From Hippophae tibetana (taxonomy: Eukaryota; Streptophyta; Magnoliopsida; Rosales; Elaeagnaceae): DNA of 64,000 nucleotides. Location: positions 36,864,001 to 36,928,000 of the forward strand of contig CM072812.1 of the NCBI GenBank assembly GCA_037013495.1, given 5' to 3'. Both the position numbers and the translations under genes were made by a program. This document shows, one piece after another, positions 35,401-48,383 of this stretch. The notes under the pieces were generated by a model that ran no database searches, was not told where the DNA came from, and worked only from the letters and a program-made list of their open reading frames with translations. Within the stretch, counting starts at the first letter, position 1. The number at the start of each line of letters is the position of its first letter.

Positions 35401-38400
35401 GCATTCTTGACATCTAATTGGTAGAGAGGCCAGTTCAAGTTAGATGTTAAGGAGAGAAGAACACGAATAGTGTTGAGCTTTGCTACAGGTGCAAAAGTCT
35501 CTTGATAGTCAATCTCATATGTTTGAGTGAATCCCTTAGCCACAAGGCGAGCTTTGAGTCTTTCTATACTGTCGTCTGCTTTGTGTTTGATTGTAAAGAT
35601 CCATTTACACCCAACTTGTTTTCCCGATGGTAGTTCTGTGATCTCCCAAGTCTTGTTTTTCTCTAAGGCACTGAGTTTTTCACGAATAGTTGTCTTCCAT
35701 TCAGGTACCGGAAATGCTTCATGAACGGAATTTGGAACCTGTATTTGATCAAGGTTGCTGATAAATGCCTTATAACTTGGTGAGAGATTTTTATAGGAAA
35801 CAAAGTTGTAGATGAGGGTGGTTTATGCAAGATTTTACACCTTTTCTTATAGCAATTGGAAAATTCAAATCATTAGGAGGTAACTCAATAATAGGAGGTT
35901 CAGGGATGTTATCTTGTGAATTGTCAGAGTGACCTGTACTCGGGTTGGATTCATGGACTGACTTAAGATATACTCGGTTCTCACCTCTTTCTTGAGTTGT
36001 TTTCCTCCTAGAGTAGACAAGAAGATCATTGTTTGGGACAAAGAAGTTTGGATCTGTTGGTAGAGAAGTTGAGGGTTCATTGGGATTATTAAGAGTATTT
36101 ATTTGAGACATTGATTCATTCTCTTGAATTTGCGAGATAGGATTTGTGGGAGACTGAGTGGTTATGCTATTCCAAAGCTGGTATTCATTGCCTACGTTTT
36201 CCCCCTGAATGGTAGGTTTGGAATAATATGGATATTGTTCAAAAAATGTGACATCCATTGTATTATAGAATTGTTTTGTGATAGGAGAGAAGCATATGTA
36301 TCCTTTTTGGTACGATTAATATCCTATGAATATGCATTTGATGGCTCGGGGATCAAGTTTACCTCTATGATGTACATGGACATAAGTAGAACATCCAAAA
36401 AATTTAAAGGGAATGTGGGACACGATTTTGGTGTGTGGGTATGACTCAAGTAGAGTATTGATAGGTGTTTTAAACATGAGAACACGAGAGGGCATCCTAT
36501 TGATAAGATAGGTAGCTGTAAGAACAGTTTTCCCCAAAAAATGTTGAGGGACATGAGTTGTGAACATGAGGGATCTAGCTACCTCGAGAAGATGACTATT
36601 CTTCCTTTCAACCACCCCATTTTGTTAAGGTGTGTCAACACAAGAGCTTAGATGGACAATCCCTTGACTTAATAGATAATCAGTAAGGGTGGAAGCAAAG
36701 TATTCTTTAGCATTGTCAGATTTCAATACTTGGATTTTCGTTTAAAATTGGGTTTGAATCATGGTATTAAATTTTTTAAAAATTTGACTTGCTTTAGATT
36801 TTTCTTTTATTAAAAATAACCAAGTGATTCGAGTATGATCATCTACAAATGAAATGAACCAACGTGTCCCTGTGATGTTTTTGATTCGAGAATGTCCCCA
36901 AATATCAGTGTGAATCAATGAGAAATGATGTGATTTTTTATGTGTAAGATAAGGATATGAAGTTTTAACATGTTTTGAAAATTGACATACTTCACGTTGA
37001 AAATCCTTTGAATTTTTATTTATAAAAGATGAAAGGAAAAGTTTTTGTAAATACAGGAAATTAGGATGACCTAAGCGATAGTGATTTAACATGATTTCAC
37101 CATCATTATTGGAATTAAGATTTAACAAAACTTTATTTTGATAAGAAACTTCGGATACAGCTTGGAGGGCTTGTATTGTTGGAGGGTTTTCACTTCGTAG
37201 GAGATAGAGTCCCGAGCATTCTTTAGCACTGTTAATCATCTTTCCCGAATCCAAGTCCTAAAATTCACATAGGTTATGAACAAATTTAGCCATACAATTT
37301 TTATCACGGGTGAGTTTAGTAATTGATACAAGATTACAATCGTGTGGGAACAAGAAGGACATAATCTATAAAGGAGTTTGAAATTTTAGTTGAACCAACT
37401 CTGGTTACTTTTGATACTGAACCATCGACAATTCTGACAGTGTGGCCGTTTTGGTAGGTTTTAAGATCATTGAGAAGAAAAACATCACCTGTCATGTGGT
37501 CTGAAGTACCTGAATCAACAATCCATGGTCTCATAACCTGTTTCACACCAAGAGCGTTTAGAGTGTTACCTAATTGAGCTATAATGGCAGATGATGTGGG
37601 CAAGGACTGTCCAAATAATTTCTAGAGGAGATCAATCTGTTCCTTGCTAAATAGAGCAGATTCAGGGGACGTAGTTTCATGAGATTTGGAGACAGTTTTT
37701 TCATAACTTTCTTTGTTCATGTGCTGTGTGGAGGGTGGTTTCCAATCAGCTGGCTTTCCATGAATTTTCCAACAGGTTTCCTTAGTGTGACTAGGTCTAC
37801 GACAGTGATCATACCAAGGTCTTCCTCTACGAGGACGGTTGTCTACAGTATGAGAGTGTTGGTGTTCTCGAATAGCAAGTGCAGATCCTTCTCTAGTCAT
37901 GGAAATGGTAGATTGAGGACCCATCATCACCTTTTTACGACTCTCATCTTGACGAACTTCGGAGAAGGTATCACGAATGTTGGGCAAGGGTTTTGTTCCT
38001 AGAATTCTCCCGCGCACATCATCAAGATCTTTATTGAGCCCCAGTAAAAATTTGAAAACCCTCTTGTCAATAATCTGTTTGTACAAGATGCTGTCTGCTG
38101 GACATGTCCATTCATGAACCTCAAAGAGGTCTAATTATTGCCAACATCAAGTGAGAGAGTTAAAGTATTGGGTAACTGATAACTCTCCTTGACGAAGATC
38201 ATGGAGTATGCTTTCGATCTCAAATAGTTCGGATATATTATCAGAACTTGAATACGTGTCTCTGGTGGCATCCCATATTCCTTTGGTAGTTTTGTAGAGA
38301 AGAAAGTTCTCTCCAATCTCGTTTGTCATGGAATTTATCAATCAAGACATCACCATATTATTTTCAGATTTTCATGTTCTGTATTGCGGATCGTCTTTGT

Positions 38401-41400
38401 TCGGGGCTACTGCATCTCCAGTGAGATAGTCATCTTTCATCTTTCTACATATAAACATCATGACGGATTGAGACCACTGAAGATAATTGTGCTCATTTAA
38501 TTTGTGACTAGTGATGGGCAGAAGATTGTTTTCTGTGGAACCAGTAATTATAGGTTTTCTTGTGGCCATTGGTGTTATTTTAAGTGGAGTTTATATATGG
38601 GTTGATTTGGGCCTACTAATGTAGGCTGATATGGGCTAAAATTTGTTATTAGATTAGTTGGGTTAAAATTTGTTACTGGGTTGGGTTGGACTGAAATTTG
38701 TTACTGGGTTGGGTTGGACTGAAATTTGTTACTGGGTTGGGTTGGGTTGGGTTGAACCAGGTTGGGTTGGGTTAGGTTAAATCACAAATATAGAAACAGA
38801 ATGCAATGCGTATTGGAAACAGAATGCAAATATAGGAACTGATTTTGGAAGTGGGATTTGTGTGACTTACTGACTGAACCAGATGATGATGACGATGAAC
38901 AGATGGTCTAATAGTGCTTGAGTTTCACGAGATTGGATGACTGATGTCTCGCGATTTAGGTGGTCGTCGAGCTGTGGGTAATGGCTCGCGAAGATGGAAC
39001 TCGCGATGACTAGACTGAGAACTAAAAAACCCGAGCAGAAGCTGCTCTGCTGATGTTGCAAAATCCCAGTTTCTAGGAATGCTTGCACTTGCTCTTGGAT
39101 ACAGATTTGAGCTCAACCCAGAGAGTGAATTTCAGATAAAAACAAAAAACTTTCTCGGATAGAATTGGTGAGAAAACAAAATTGGATTTCAGAAATGCTC
39201 TGATACCATGAAGATTATATTACAAGAGATGATGGAGATAAACTGGAGTATATTCTTACTCTTTATTCTCTATTAATTATGATGATATTATAACAGTATA
39301 ATACAACACTATAAATAGGAATAAGAAATTAGACAAATGTCCACTAATCTAGGAATATAACAATTGATATCAACAATTAAATTACAGCTTGATTTATATA
39401 CTAGTTTTACAGCATGTACAACACTAATAATAATATTCTCTGAAAGTCTACAATATTTGTTTAGTGATTCACTCGTGTTTTAAATGAAGAGTTTCAGAAA
39501 ATTTAAAAGTATTTGCTTGCACATATCCTTCTTGGAGTTTGAATGTATCTCATATTTATGAAGCTAGGGAGTCTTTCAACAGGCTATAATAAAAATAGCC
39601 CGATTTTCTTCAGGAATTTCTCTTGCTAGGAAATAGCTAGTTTCTTACATAAAGTGGATATTTAGCTGCTCCAGTTATTCATCAAAATTCAAAAGGACAA
39701 ACTAGTGGGAGTTGGCCTAATGTGACACTCATCCCAAACAACTAATGCCAAATATAACTGAGAAATTTTAGACTTCAAATCTTTATTAGATATTGCTCCT
39801 TCGTTGACTTTTGGACTACTAACATCTACTACTGTTTTCTTGACCATTGATCTTTTCATCTTACTGATAACTTTATTTATTGATTCCTTGATGCCTTGAT
39901 ATTGATTTGTCATATCTGGTTCCCAATACGCTATTGCTTTTGCATCCAAATTGTTCTGGCAACTAATAACATATGCATTCTGTAGATTTCAACCCAAACT
40001 ATTTTGAGGGTTGTGAATAAGTTTGTGAAGCATTGTATCTGTTCGGGAAAATTGAGGTTTCTATATGGGAAACACAAGCAATTAGGTATTGAGTCAAATT
40101 TACTAGCAAGTAATTTTTAATATTGTATAAACTTGAAATTTCTTTTTTCTTTTTTATATGAAAGTTTTTTTTTCATTATGTAGCTTCTACTTTCATGTCT
40201 TAAATAATGTCTGATATTTGCTGAAATACTTTCAGCATTCTACACTTTGACAATCTGTTTGTATGCCTTATAAGTGTTCCTTTGTTTCTAATGCATCAAA
40301 GAACAATGATACAATTTAAATAAAACAAATGACAAATATGTTTCAAATGGTTTTCTATGCAGACCAAAATACAACAGCTTTCAAAGAGGTAGCCATTATC
40401 CGTCATCCACGAGTTGGTGAATATGCTTTTGGCTTTATTACATCTACTGTAACCCTGCAGGTACTGTCTATCCTCCTGCCTCTTGGTTATTATTGCTTTA
40501 ACTTGTAATGCTCTTTCAGTTGATATTCCATCTCATGCTTCTTGGCTTCTTCCATTTATGTCGTTGTCTTGCAAAGCATTTAGTCCTCTTGCTTGAATAG
40601 GAATATTATTTTTAATTTGTCACCCGGGTTCTTGCAGCCTTATTGAAGCAGTATATGATTCATTGAGCTTAGACATCTGTCTCTAACTGATTTAAGATTA
40701 GTGATAAGAAACATAATTGTTCTATTCAATGAGAACAATGTGGTGATACATTTAAGTGATTGTGAAAGTTTCTCTTAGAGGAGAGGGCACTTTTGGTTGA
40801 ATCATGTTACTAGGAGATAATTCTTAGGAAGAAGGGAAAAAAATAGTTCCTAGAGATGATCACTAACATTTTCTTTTAGAAACCAACATGATCACTTGCT
40901 ATTTGATCCTCATTGGTTAGCAAAAGTGCAGTTAGATTGCAAGTGTTGCAACATGCTTTTGGTCACAAAATCCCATGCCAAAGCTGAATTATTTTTTCTG
41001 ATAGATTTTATGACTACAGTAGCATAAAGGTTTCCATGATTCAAGTGAGTGTTTGGATCATTGATAGACCTCACTTCACATATATGTGAAGGTGCAGACG
41101 TTTAAAATTTGACTGGTTGAGGGAAATGAAACTTGCTAAGGTGTGAAAATAAATATATTCAAATGTTAACTTTTGTTTTCAGATTTATCTGAAATGAAGT
41201 TGTCAATGAAAGAGAGGTTTTAAATTTGAATGAGGAATAACTATATAGCCTGGAATTCCTCCGACAAGTCATTAGGACAGTTTTTGAGCCTAATACGTAC
41301 TGAAGGATCCCTATCTCCTGCTTGATACAGAGAGAAAATGAAGATGAAGAGTTGTGTAGCGTTTTTGTCCCAACGAATCATCTATACATTGGTGATATAT

Positions 41401-43573
41401 TTCTTGTCAACTCCAAAGAGATCATGAGACCAAATCTGTCTATTCGAGAAGGCATAGGTATGTATGTTTTTCAATTGAAATTTTCCTATCTCTATCTTCT
41501 TCTGTCATTGTTAAACTTGCCAATGGTGCAATAATTTCTTAGTAAGTATTGTTGCTGATACATTTTGATATTTGAGACTGAAATATACCCCTAATAAGGT
41601 TCCAAAAATATGCATTTATGCATCGGAAAAATATCACTTTCTTATGCTTATTTCATCACAGACTACATACTTGATAAAACTTACAAAACTTGTGAGTATT
41701 AAGGATGCCTTATTTTCTTTTTGGCTTCTGCTTTATCTATATATTTCAATATTCTTTCTTATTATGACCATATTTTAAGAAAACTATTTATTACCCAATC
41801 ACATATCTATTATAAAACAGGTGAAGTGCCCATATGTTCTCTTTTGTTTAAGTCAAAGGTGGTGTTTAATATCCTAACTTAAAAAACGTGTTTTTAATTT
41901 TCTTTATTTGTGAAAAATGTGTCAATGTCTCACATGCATGATTATATTTTTCAATAAATATATACGTAAAAAATTAATAGTTAAAAATATTACTTGAACT
42001 TTTTTAAAAAACAAATTGAGAAACAATAAAAATAGCACATTTAAAATTTGTAACCACAAAAAAGCATCCCTTATGACTAGTTCATATATTTCTACTATTA
42101 GGTAAAAATACATTATTTCACATTGAATGATGTCCAATTAGATCACGTTCAATGTTATTGGTGCTATTTGTTTGTTACAAGTTTTAAAAGTATTTTTTTG
42201 TAATTTTTCAAAAAAAACTTTTTCAACCTTAAACAAAAATTTTATTGTTTAATATCCAAAGTTACACATTAAATAATGAAAAAAAATTTAAACTTAATCG
42301 AAAGAATTTGTTAAAAAATTTAAATAAATTTTTTAATTAAAAATTACTTTATTAGATATATGTTCATTTAAGAATACAAACATATATGTGTCACATGTGT
42401 TATTTATTTATATTAAACGGAAAATTACGGAAAATTTTGACTTTACTTGATACCTTTTTACAAACAAAAAGACTTGAAAACACATTTTCTAAAGAAAGGT
42501 ACTAAACAGCCTTTGAGGCCTACAAAGGATTCGCATGATACTTTTCTCTTAAAATATTTATGAGTAACTTACACCAACCTCAAGAAAGGCTACTTTATTT
42601 GGCTGTGAATAAGACATAATATAGTACTAGTATTGGAAGGGAATATGCATAGATCATGGATGATGGTCGATGAAGTCCGTTACATTTATTGTAAGTGTAC
42701 TTTAAACTTATATCTATTAGGTATGACAACACAAGTATGCTGCCTTTACAAAAAGGTAATGAACTTCTGCAATTCTTTTTGCAGAGGTAACGGATTTATA
42801 ATGTCTCACCTAATAGGTAGAGGATTAAAATGTATTTACAGCAGTACTACCATTTTTTCCATAGATCATTATATCAAACCCTTTGTCCTAAATGTGTTGG
42901 TGTAAAATGGGTTGGAACAGCCCAGCCCGGTACAGTAACAGAAGGCTCACTATGCTGGTGTGCTAGGCCCGATGATCAGTCCGGCCCGTTTTATGTGGGC
43001 TGACACATTGATCTGTTACGTTTCTTTCCCTCTCCTCTTCCTCCTCAAGCTTGGACCCTTCTTTTTTCCCCCTCACAGAAACCCATTATAGATGGTTCTC
43101 TGCAGATAGTGACGGTGAAACCATGAAAGTGCTCAGAAGAGAATAAGAAAGTCAGAATAATTTGTCAAAATAATTGTGTATTTGTACTCTCATTAGTTGT
43201 CTCCATGAATTAGAATTTAAAGAAGACCATACAGGGTGTTCTTCACTCCTCTGATTGTGATTCACTGGATGAGATTGTAGCAAAAAGCGATAAAGCAGAA
43301 GAGGCAAAAAGACTAGGGTTTTTGATTTCTTAAGTGAAGTTGTGAATTGTAACTCTAATTAAGAAAAAGGGCTTATGTACATGTGTTTGTGGTTGGAATT
43401 ATTGTCCTTTCTAAAACTTATGGATTTCGTAAATCTAACTCTTCGGTTTTTTTTTCTTTTGAAATAATGCAGAGATCATTGTGTCTGGGGGTATGACAAT
43501 GCCACAAATCATCTCTCCTTTGGACAGGGTTGCTCGACAGAACGAGAGGATTCCTTTGAACAGAATAAAGTAA
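32448..43573 (+). CDS. LCV: LIKE-COV (COV1 family, DUF502) membrane protein
   Basis: Seven coding exons: 32448-32564, 33408-33460, 33553-33662, 34018-34185, 40363-40460, 41331-41457, 43473-43573. All introns are GT-AG and phases match, giving 257 codons plus stop. The N-terminus (MVEEKESTSVPLSQAENGG) and the SPPGSPNSSTRR word are typical of the family. Two hydrophobic segments lie at about 58-78 and 95-117, followed by conserved words EWFIKRMPFVKHIYSASKQ, FKEVAIIRHPRVGEYAFGF, ELCSVFVPTNHLYIGDI and NLSIREG. COV1 relatives in Arabidopsis are Golgi/endomembrane proteins, and loss of COV1 disturbs stem vascular patterning; the role of this copy is by homology. Length is normal for the family. Intron 4 is 6177 bp because a copia element sits in it; no exon is damaged. 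Confidence 0.95.
34208..34367 (-). repeat. 3' LTR of the intronic copia element (internally deleted)
   Basis: 160 bp. It matches 39209-39452 at both ends but lacks about 85 bp in the middle (around the gatgatatta / aattacagcttg junction, about 34277-34300). Confidence 0.88.
34746..38569 (-). pseudogene. Broken Gag-Pol of the intronic copia element
   Basis: Pieces in order: Gag (38372-38569, 38147-38341, 37622-38086) with a knuckle that reads Y-D-H-C...H...C, so its first Cys is replaced by Tyr; protease with V-D-S-G-T-S-D-H (about 37500-37525); integrase (37254-36742, then 36615-36316) with T-D-I-W and D-D-H-T words and V-V-E-R-K-N, split by an in-frame stop near 36626, and with one Cys of its zinc motif replaced by Arg; a variable linker (35791-36258); RT (35265-35543) ending before the active site; RNase H (34746-35126) with D-A-D-W and D-R-R-S-T-T-G. 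Between 35225 and 35126 the copia Y-V-D-D block is absent: the RT text jumps to the segment just before the RNase H domain. The element therefore cannot make active RT. Confidence 0.88.
39209..39452 (-). repeat. 5' LTR of the intronic copia element
   Basis: 244 bp, the fuller of the two LTRs, followed directly by the target duplication atatt. It includes a + strand TATA-like word (actataaatagg, about 39312) that the left LTR has lost. Confidence 0.9.
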
Positions 43574-43616
43574 TTAGCATGAAAATAGATACATTGATGG
43601 TAAAATTTATAATTAA

Positions 43617-43636
43617 TATATATATATATATATATA
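43617..43636. repeat. (TA)10 microsatellite
   Basis: A perfect TA run in the region just after the LIKE-COV stop codon, probably in or near its 3' untranslated region. Confidence 0.9.
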
Positions 43637-43713
43637 ATCGGTGCGTCTTCTAATGACCCAAATTATTGGATCTGATTGTGTTCCCTAGCTTAGGTAGTAA
43701 GCTTTTAAAAGAA

Positions 43714-43986
43714 AAGGGTTAATTATGTTTTATATGTCTGACATTGGATTTGTTATAAACAGGTTCTTAATGTTTTTAAAGTTGTAAACATGTTTAAAAC
43801 TCTAAAATTATAGATATATTTGTTACAAATATATTCATAATGTAGATAACTCTTAACATATTTGTACTCAAATGTCTAATTTTAGAGTTTTAAATATATT
43901 ATGGGCACGTTTGTAACTTTATAAACATTATAGGTATATTTGTTACAAATCTAATAAGTTGGGGACATAAAGCATAATTAATCCTA
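43714..43986. mobile_element. Fold-back (MITE-like) element
   Basis: The left half, starting agggttaattatgttttatat and running through aaaactctaaaattata, is repeated inverted in the right half, which ends acataaagcataattaatcct. The arms are about 100-130 bp each with mismatches, and the whole is about 270 bp. It would fold into one long hairpin. No clear target duplication was found. It starts 141 bp after the LIKE-COV stop and may lie in the transcript's 3' end. Confidence 0.7.
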
Positions 43987-45235
43987 AAACAAATTGTCTT
44001 TGGGTTCTGTAGTTCGGTGTCATTACCGGAATCAGACTCCTCCTTGAATTGGTATATCGATTGACCGGTGTGTAGCTACTGTATGCTTGTATAACTAATT
44101 AACTATCCACCGTTCATTTGAGCCTTGTGTTAAAGTTAAACCTTGTTTTACCAAACAAAAAGCATACATCTGACGTCCCCCTGTTAATGAAGAATATGGT
44201 CTGGTGTAGTTGTAGAATAAGCTGAGCTTATCCGTATGTTAGTTATTTTTTGACAAAGACATTTTTTAGATGTGTTATCCAAGGGTGATTAAATAATCCA
44301 ATCAATCTATTACGTTGAGAATCTGGTTTGATTTGTTGGATTTGGATTAGATTGTATTGATAAATTTTATAATTTGATGGATTTAAATTTAAATTTTTTA
44401 CAATCTATTTGGATTTTGATTGATAAATTTTATAATTCTTTGTATCCAATTATTCTTAAATTATAAATGAATGTATATTTTATTTTATAATATGTTATAT
44501 GTATATTATAATTATATTATATTATTATTTTAGTTTAAAAGTAAATATAAATATTTTAATAATTTAATAATTATATATATATATATATTTTAGTTGTAAT
44601 TATAAATAATAATATTTGTTATAAAAATATCAATTTAAAATTTAAATTTATTTATCTTGTTTTATATATGATAATAATTTATAAATAAATTTTAATATTA
44701 ATCTGATTTTTTTTATGTCAAAAAATCTGATACGTTTGACTTTAAATTAATTATGATTGATTAAACCATTTGATCAAATTTTAGTTTTGGATTCAGATGG
44801 GTAAAAAAGAGAGGTGATTTTGATCTATTATTCAATGCATTAAAAATATAGTATTTTTTTTAATTAAAAAGAGTCTAGTACACTTATACTTTTTTTAAAA
44901 TTATTATTGGCATTATAGAAGCTCAACAAGCCAGACTTTTTTAACTCATAATTTTTTTTCAGCTACTTGACACGTACATAGAAGCTTCTCATTTCGTAAA
45001 TAGGTTGTTTGATAACCATCAATAATAGGGTCTTACCAGAAATCTATTTATGTATATCTTAATATGTTATGTCTCAAATGTTTTGTATGTGTAATAAAAA
45101 TGTTTGTTTATAGTTTCTTATAACAATTATATCATTTTGGTTATATTTTTAAAAAATTAAAGATTAAACATTGTATTAAAAAGTTAATTATGTTAACGAA
45201 AATTATCAAAAGGGTATAGATATTACACAGAACTA
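43987..45235. other. Intergenic DNA, nothing recognised
   Basis: AT-rich, with an AT run at about 44573-44588 and no frame worth reporting. Confidence 0.55.
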
Positions 45236-46162
45236 AGGTGACGTTTGATTCGTGGAATAGAATCGGAATGGAATGGAAAGGAAACAATGTTGTTTAGTTT
45301 GACCACTGAAATCAAGCTCATAATCAGGATTATAGTGTTTGGTTTGTCACTGGAATAGAATGAAAAAAGTTATAAATGACTTTAATATCACTACATGCTA
45401 TAAAGTTCAAATAATGTTATTTAATTACTATTTTGTCGTCAGATAAAATACATTATTGATATTATTATTTTTCTAAACAAGTTTTAGGGTTTTGAGGTTT
45501 GGAATGTGGGATTTAGGGTTTAGGGATTTAGGATTTAAGGTTATATTTGTGGGTTAAGATTTAGGGTTAAAATTATTATTTTTTTAAAAAGGGTTTAGGG
45601 TTTTAGAATTTGGGATTTGAGATTTGGAATTTGAGGTTTAGGATTTAGGGTTTTGGGATTTATGTTTTAGGGTTTAGGGATTTAGGTTTTAGGTTTAGAT
45701 ATTTGGGGTTTAGGGTTTAGGGATTTTGGGATTTATTGTTTTAAGGTTTAGGGTTTTAGGATTTGGAATTTGATGTTTAGCGTTTTGAGATTTATGTTTT
45801 AGGGTTTAGGGATTTATGTTTTAGGGTTTTGGGATTTAGGTTTTAGGGTTTAGGGTTTTGGGGTTTACTATTTTAAGGTTTAGGGTTTTAGGATTTATGT
45901 TTTAAGGTTTAGGATTTTGAGATTTAGGTTTTAGGGTTTAGGGTTTTAGGATTTGGATTTAGGGTTTTGGAATTTTGGGATTTGAGTTTAAGGTTATATT
46001 TTAGGTGAGGGTCAAAATGGAAAAAAAGAGTTTAGATGGGAATAAAATTATGATTATCAATCGATTTCATTTCGTTCGTATATTTCGTCCAACCAAACAC
46101 ACAAAATGAAAGAAATCAATTCTGATTCTTTTCCATTCCCTTCAACCAAACATGGGATAAGT
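45236..46162. mobile_element. MITE-like element filled with degenerate TTTAGGG repeats
   Basis: The ends are imperfect inverted repeats: the left starts aaggtgacgtttgattcg and continues gaatcggaatggaatgg; the right, read on the other strand, starts cttatcccatgtttggttga and continues gggaatggaaaagaatc. Between about 45485 and 46000 nearly every 7-10 bases read gtttaggg, ttagggttt, gggatttagg or close variants, a degenerate plant telomere-type array (consensus TTTAGGG). There is no transposase frame, so the element would be non-autonomous. Confidence 0.65.
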
Positions 46163-48340
46163 GTCAATGTTTGAACATAAATTATAAGAAAAATCATAAT
46201 CTAAGTCCGTTATTTTTATCGAAAATATACTTTAGTTCTTTACCTATTTGGTCTATGTTACAAAATTGTTATCTTTACAAAAAAGGGTTATAAAAGTAAT
46301 TTTGTAAAAAAATGGACTTATATTATTTTACTTTCACAAAAAAAAATAAAACACTATAAGTTTATTACATTTGCAAAATAAATTTTGGAGATATTTTTGC
46401 AAAAATAGTAGATTTTTGATGTTCTACTTAATAGGTACATATCTAAAATATATTTTCTTTAAAGTTAACGAAATTAAACTATACTTCGTCCTAAAACATA
46501 TTTAAGCTCATTTTTGTTCTTTTACTCACCATTTTGTTTCTATTTAGCATGTTTTTCTTAATACTTCCACATCTCAGTTGAATTAAGATTTTTTAGCTAT
46601 GAAATGAGGTGCCCAGTACATAAAATGTGTCCCAAATGTATGTGTATATTATATAGATATAAATCTAAATCATATCTTATAGATTTTTGGACAAAATTAT
46701 TCATATATTTTAGAGTAATGATTGCTATTACTTTTGGTTATTATATAATTTAATAAAGATTTATATTTTTTATCAATTAAATAATAAATTATTAGTAGTT
46801 AAAATATTGATAATTATTGAGATTATAATTATTATTTTATATACAAGATTATTTATGCTAAATAAAATTTTAAAAAAATATTTTTTTGGATTAATTAACT
46901 TAAGTTTTTTTGTAATCAATTTTTTACAAATTAAATAATAAATTATTAGTAACTAAAATATTGATAATTTTTTAGATTATAATTACTTATTTTTTATATA
47001 ATGTTATTTATTTGAAGTAACATAAAAATAATTTTTTTAGATTAATTATATTAACTTTTATTTTTTATTATCAATTAAATAATAAAATGTTAATAGTTAA
47101 AATATTTTTAATTAAAAAAATGACAATTTCAATGAAAATAGTTACTTTAAACTTAAAAAAAATAATTAAATAAATCAATATCATGATAAATTAATGCACA
47201 TTTGAAAGAATCTTAAAAAAAACAATGAAACTATAAGGTCATAAAAAATAATAATGAATAAAACTGTCAAAAGGCTGCTAATGAAAAATTAATATTACCA
47301 CTTCTGCGTTGATTCATTAGATAATGTAATGTGTATACATGTGATAATCTTATCATATTTAAAAAAGAGTTTTGGGATATGCTTTAGGATATATTTAAAC
47401 AATAATAATTTAAACAACACAGAACTCTAAATATTATGTAATGTGTTCATAAATAAATTAATTTAATTTTAATTATGAAGTATAGAAATTATACCTAGAA
47501 TATGATTATTCAAAACTCGGATTTTTCTAACTTGATTTTAAATGATGTGGTAACAAACCTAAAAACTAATTTATAAATTAATATTTTTATCTATAAAAAT
47601 ATCCCTAACAAAAACATGTACAACAATTCTCAATATTATAGAAACTAAAATAAAAGTTTCATATTTAATTTCATAAATTAAGCATATCATTACATATAGA
47701 ATTATATAAAGAAATATTTAATTTAAATAATAATTGTGATTAAATAAATGTTAATATGATTTATACGTATTTGTATACTATCTTTAAGTTTAATTTAATT
47801 AATCATTCATTGAAATAAAATAATTATATAGTACAAATATCAATGTTTTAATTTTTTATTTAATACAATTGTAATAAAAAATTAAAATAAATAATAATAA
47901 TAATAATAATAATAATAGATTGGAATGAAACCTTTATAATTTTCAATATTAAAAACAAATTCAACCCATCTTAAATATTTTAGAATTTTTAAAATCAATC
48001 AAATCCAATAAATGAGGAAAAAATCGAACAATATGAATTGTACTAGTTCTTATTATATGGGTTTATTTGAATATGATAAATTTTAGGAAACTTATTTCAT
48101 AATCACCAACATTTCTTTAGATTCGAAAATATTTATAAAAAAAATTGACTCGTTATTTTTTCCCCATCAATTGACACAGGAAAATTATCATTAATGATTG
48201 AATTTTAACATATATTCACATACATTCTTGACTTTTTATAAAAATAGCTCTAATATCTTCTATTTTTATAGTTAATATCACTAATATTTTTTTATTTTTA
48301 TACTTAATATTAAGGATACCATTAAATAGTCAATGTCACT
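46163..48340. other. Intergenic DNA, nothing recognised
   Basis: Extremely AT-rich, with repeated ttaattatatt-type words and no frame worth reporting apart from a trinucleotide run at 47890-47918. Confidence 0.55.
47890..47918. repeat. (AAT)n trinucleotide microsatellite
   Basis: About nine to ten units of ATA/AAT, read directly. Confidence 0.9.
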
Positions 48341-48370
48341 TTCCATCCAATGATATATTTTCTTTTCTAT

Positions 48371-48383
48371 GGCTCTGATACTA
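48371..48383 (-). other. Primer site of pararetrovirus copy B
   Basis: The + strand reads ggctctgatacta, the complement of the tRNA-Met-type site with one change from copy A. The flanks on both sides (ttctat before it and aaatttt after it) also match copy A. Confidence 0.65.

Larger units (their letters stand above)
34208..39452 (-). mobile_element. Ty1/copia retrotransposon in intron 4 of the LIKE-COV gene
   Basis: 5245 bp, antisense to the host gene, with perfect 5-bp target duplication atatt (34203-34207 and 39453-39457). LTRs are 34208-34367 and 39209-39452, both starting tgaagattatatta and ending in aca. The left one lacks about 85 bp of the middle. The primer site gctctgatacca (39197-39208, tRNA-iMet type) adjoins the right LTR. 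A purine-rich tract (- strand cttgaaagggag, 34368-34379) adjoins the left. Order on the - strand is Gag, protease, integrase, RT, RNase H, the copia order. The frame is broken by stops and by an internal deletion that removes the RT active-site region. Confidence 0.93.

Noticed and set aside
39689..39949. 86-codon - strand frame in LIKE-COV intron 4, outside the copia element
   Set aside because: Unrecognised, antisense to the gene, no start context or partner exons. It could be a gene fragment, but nothing supports it.
42130..42520. Possible small transposon in LIKE-COV intron 6 with weak inverted ends
   Set aside because: The suspected ends (ggtgctatttgtttg and aaacagcctttgagg) match too poorly and no target duplication was found.
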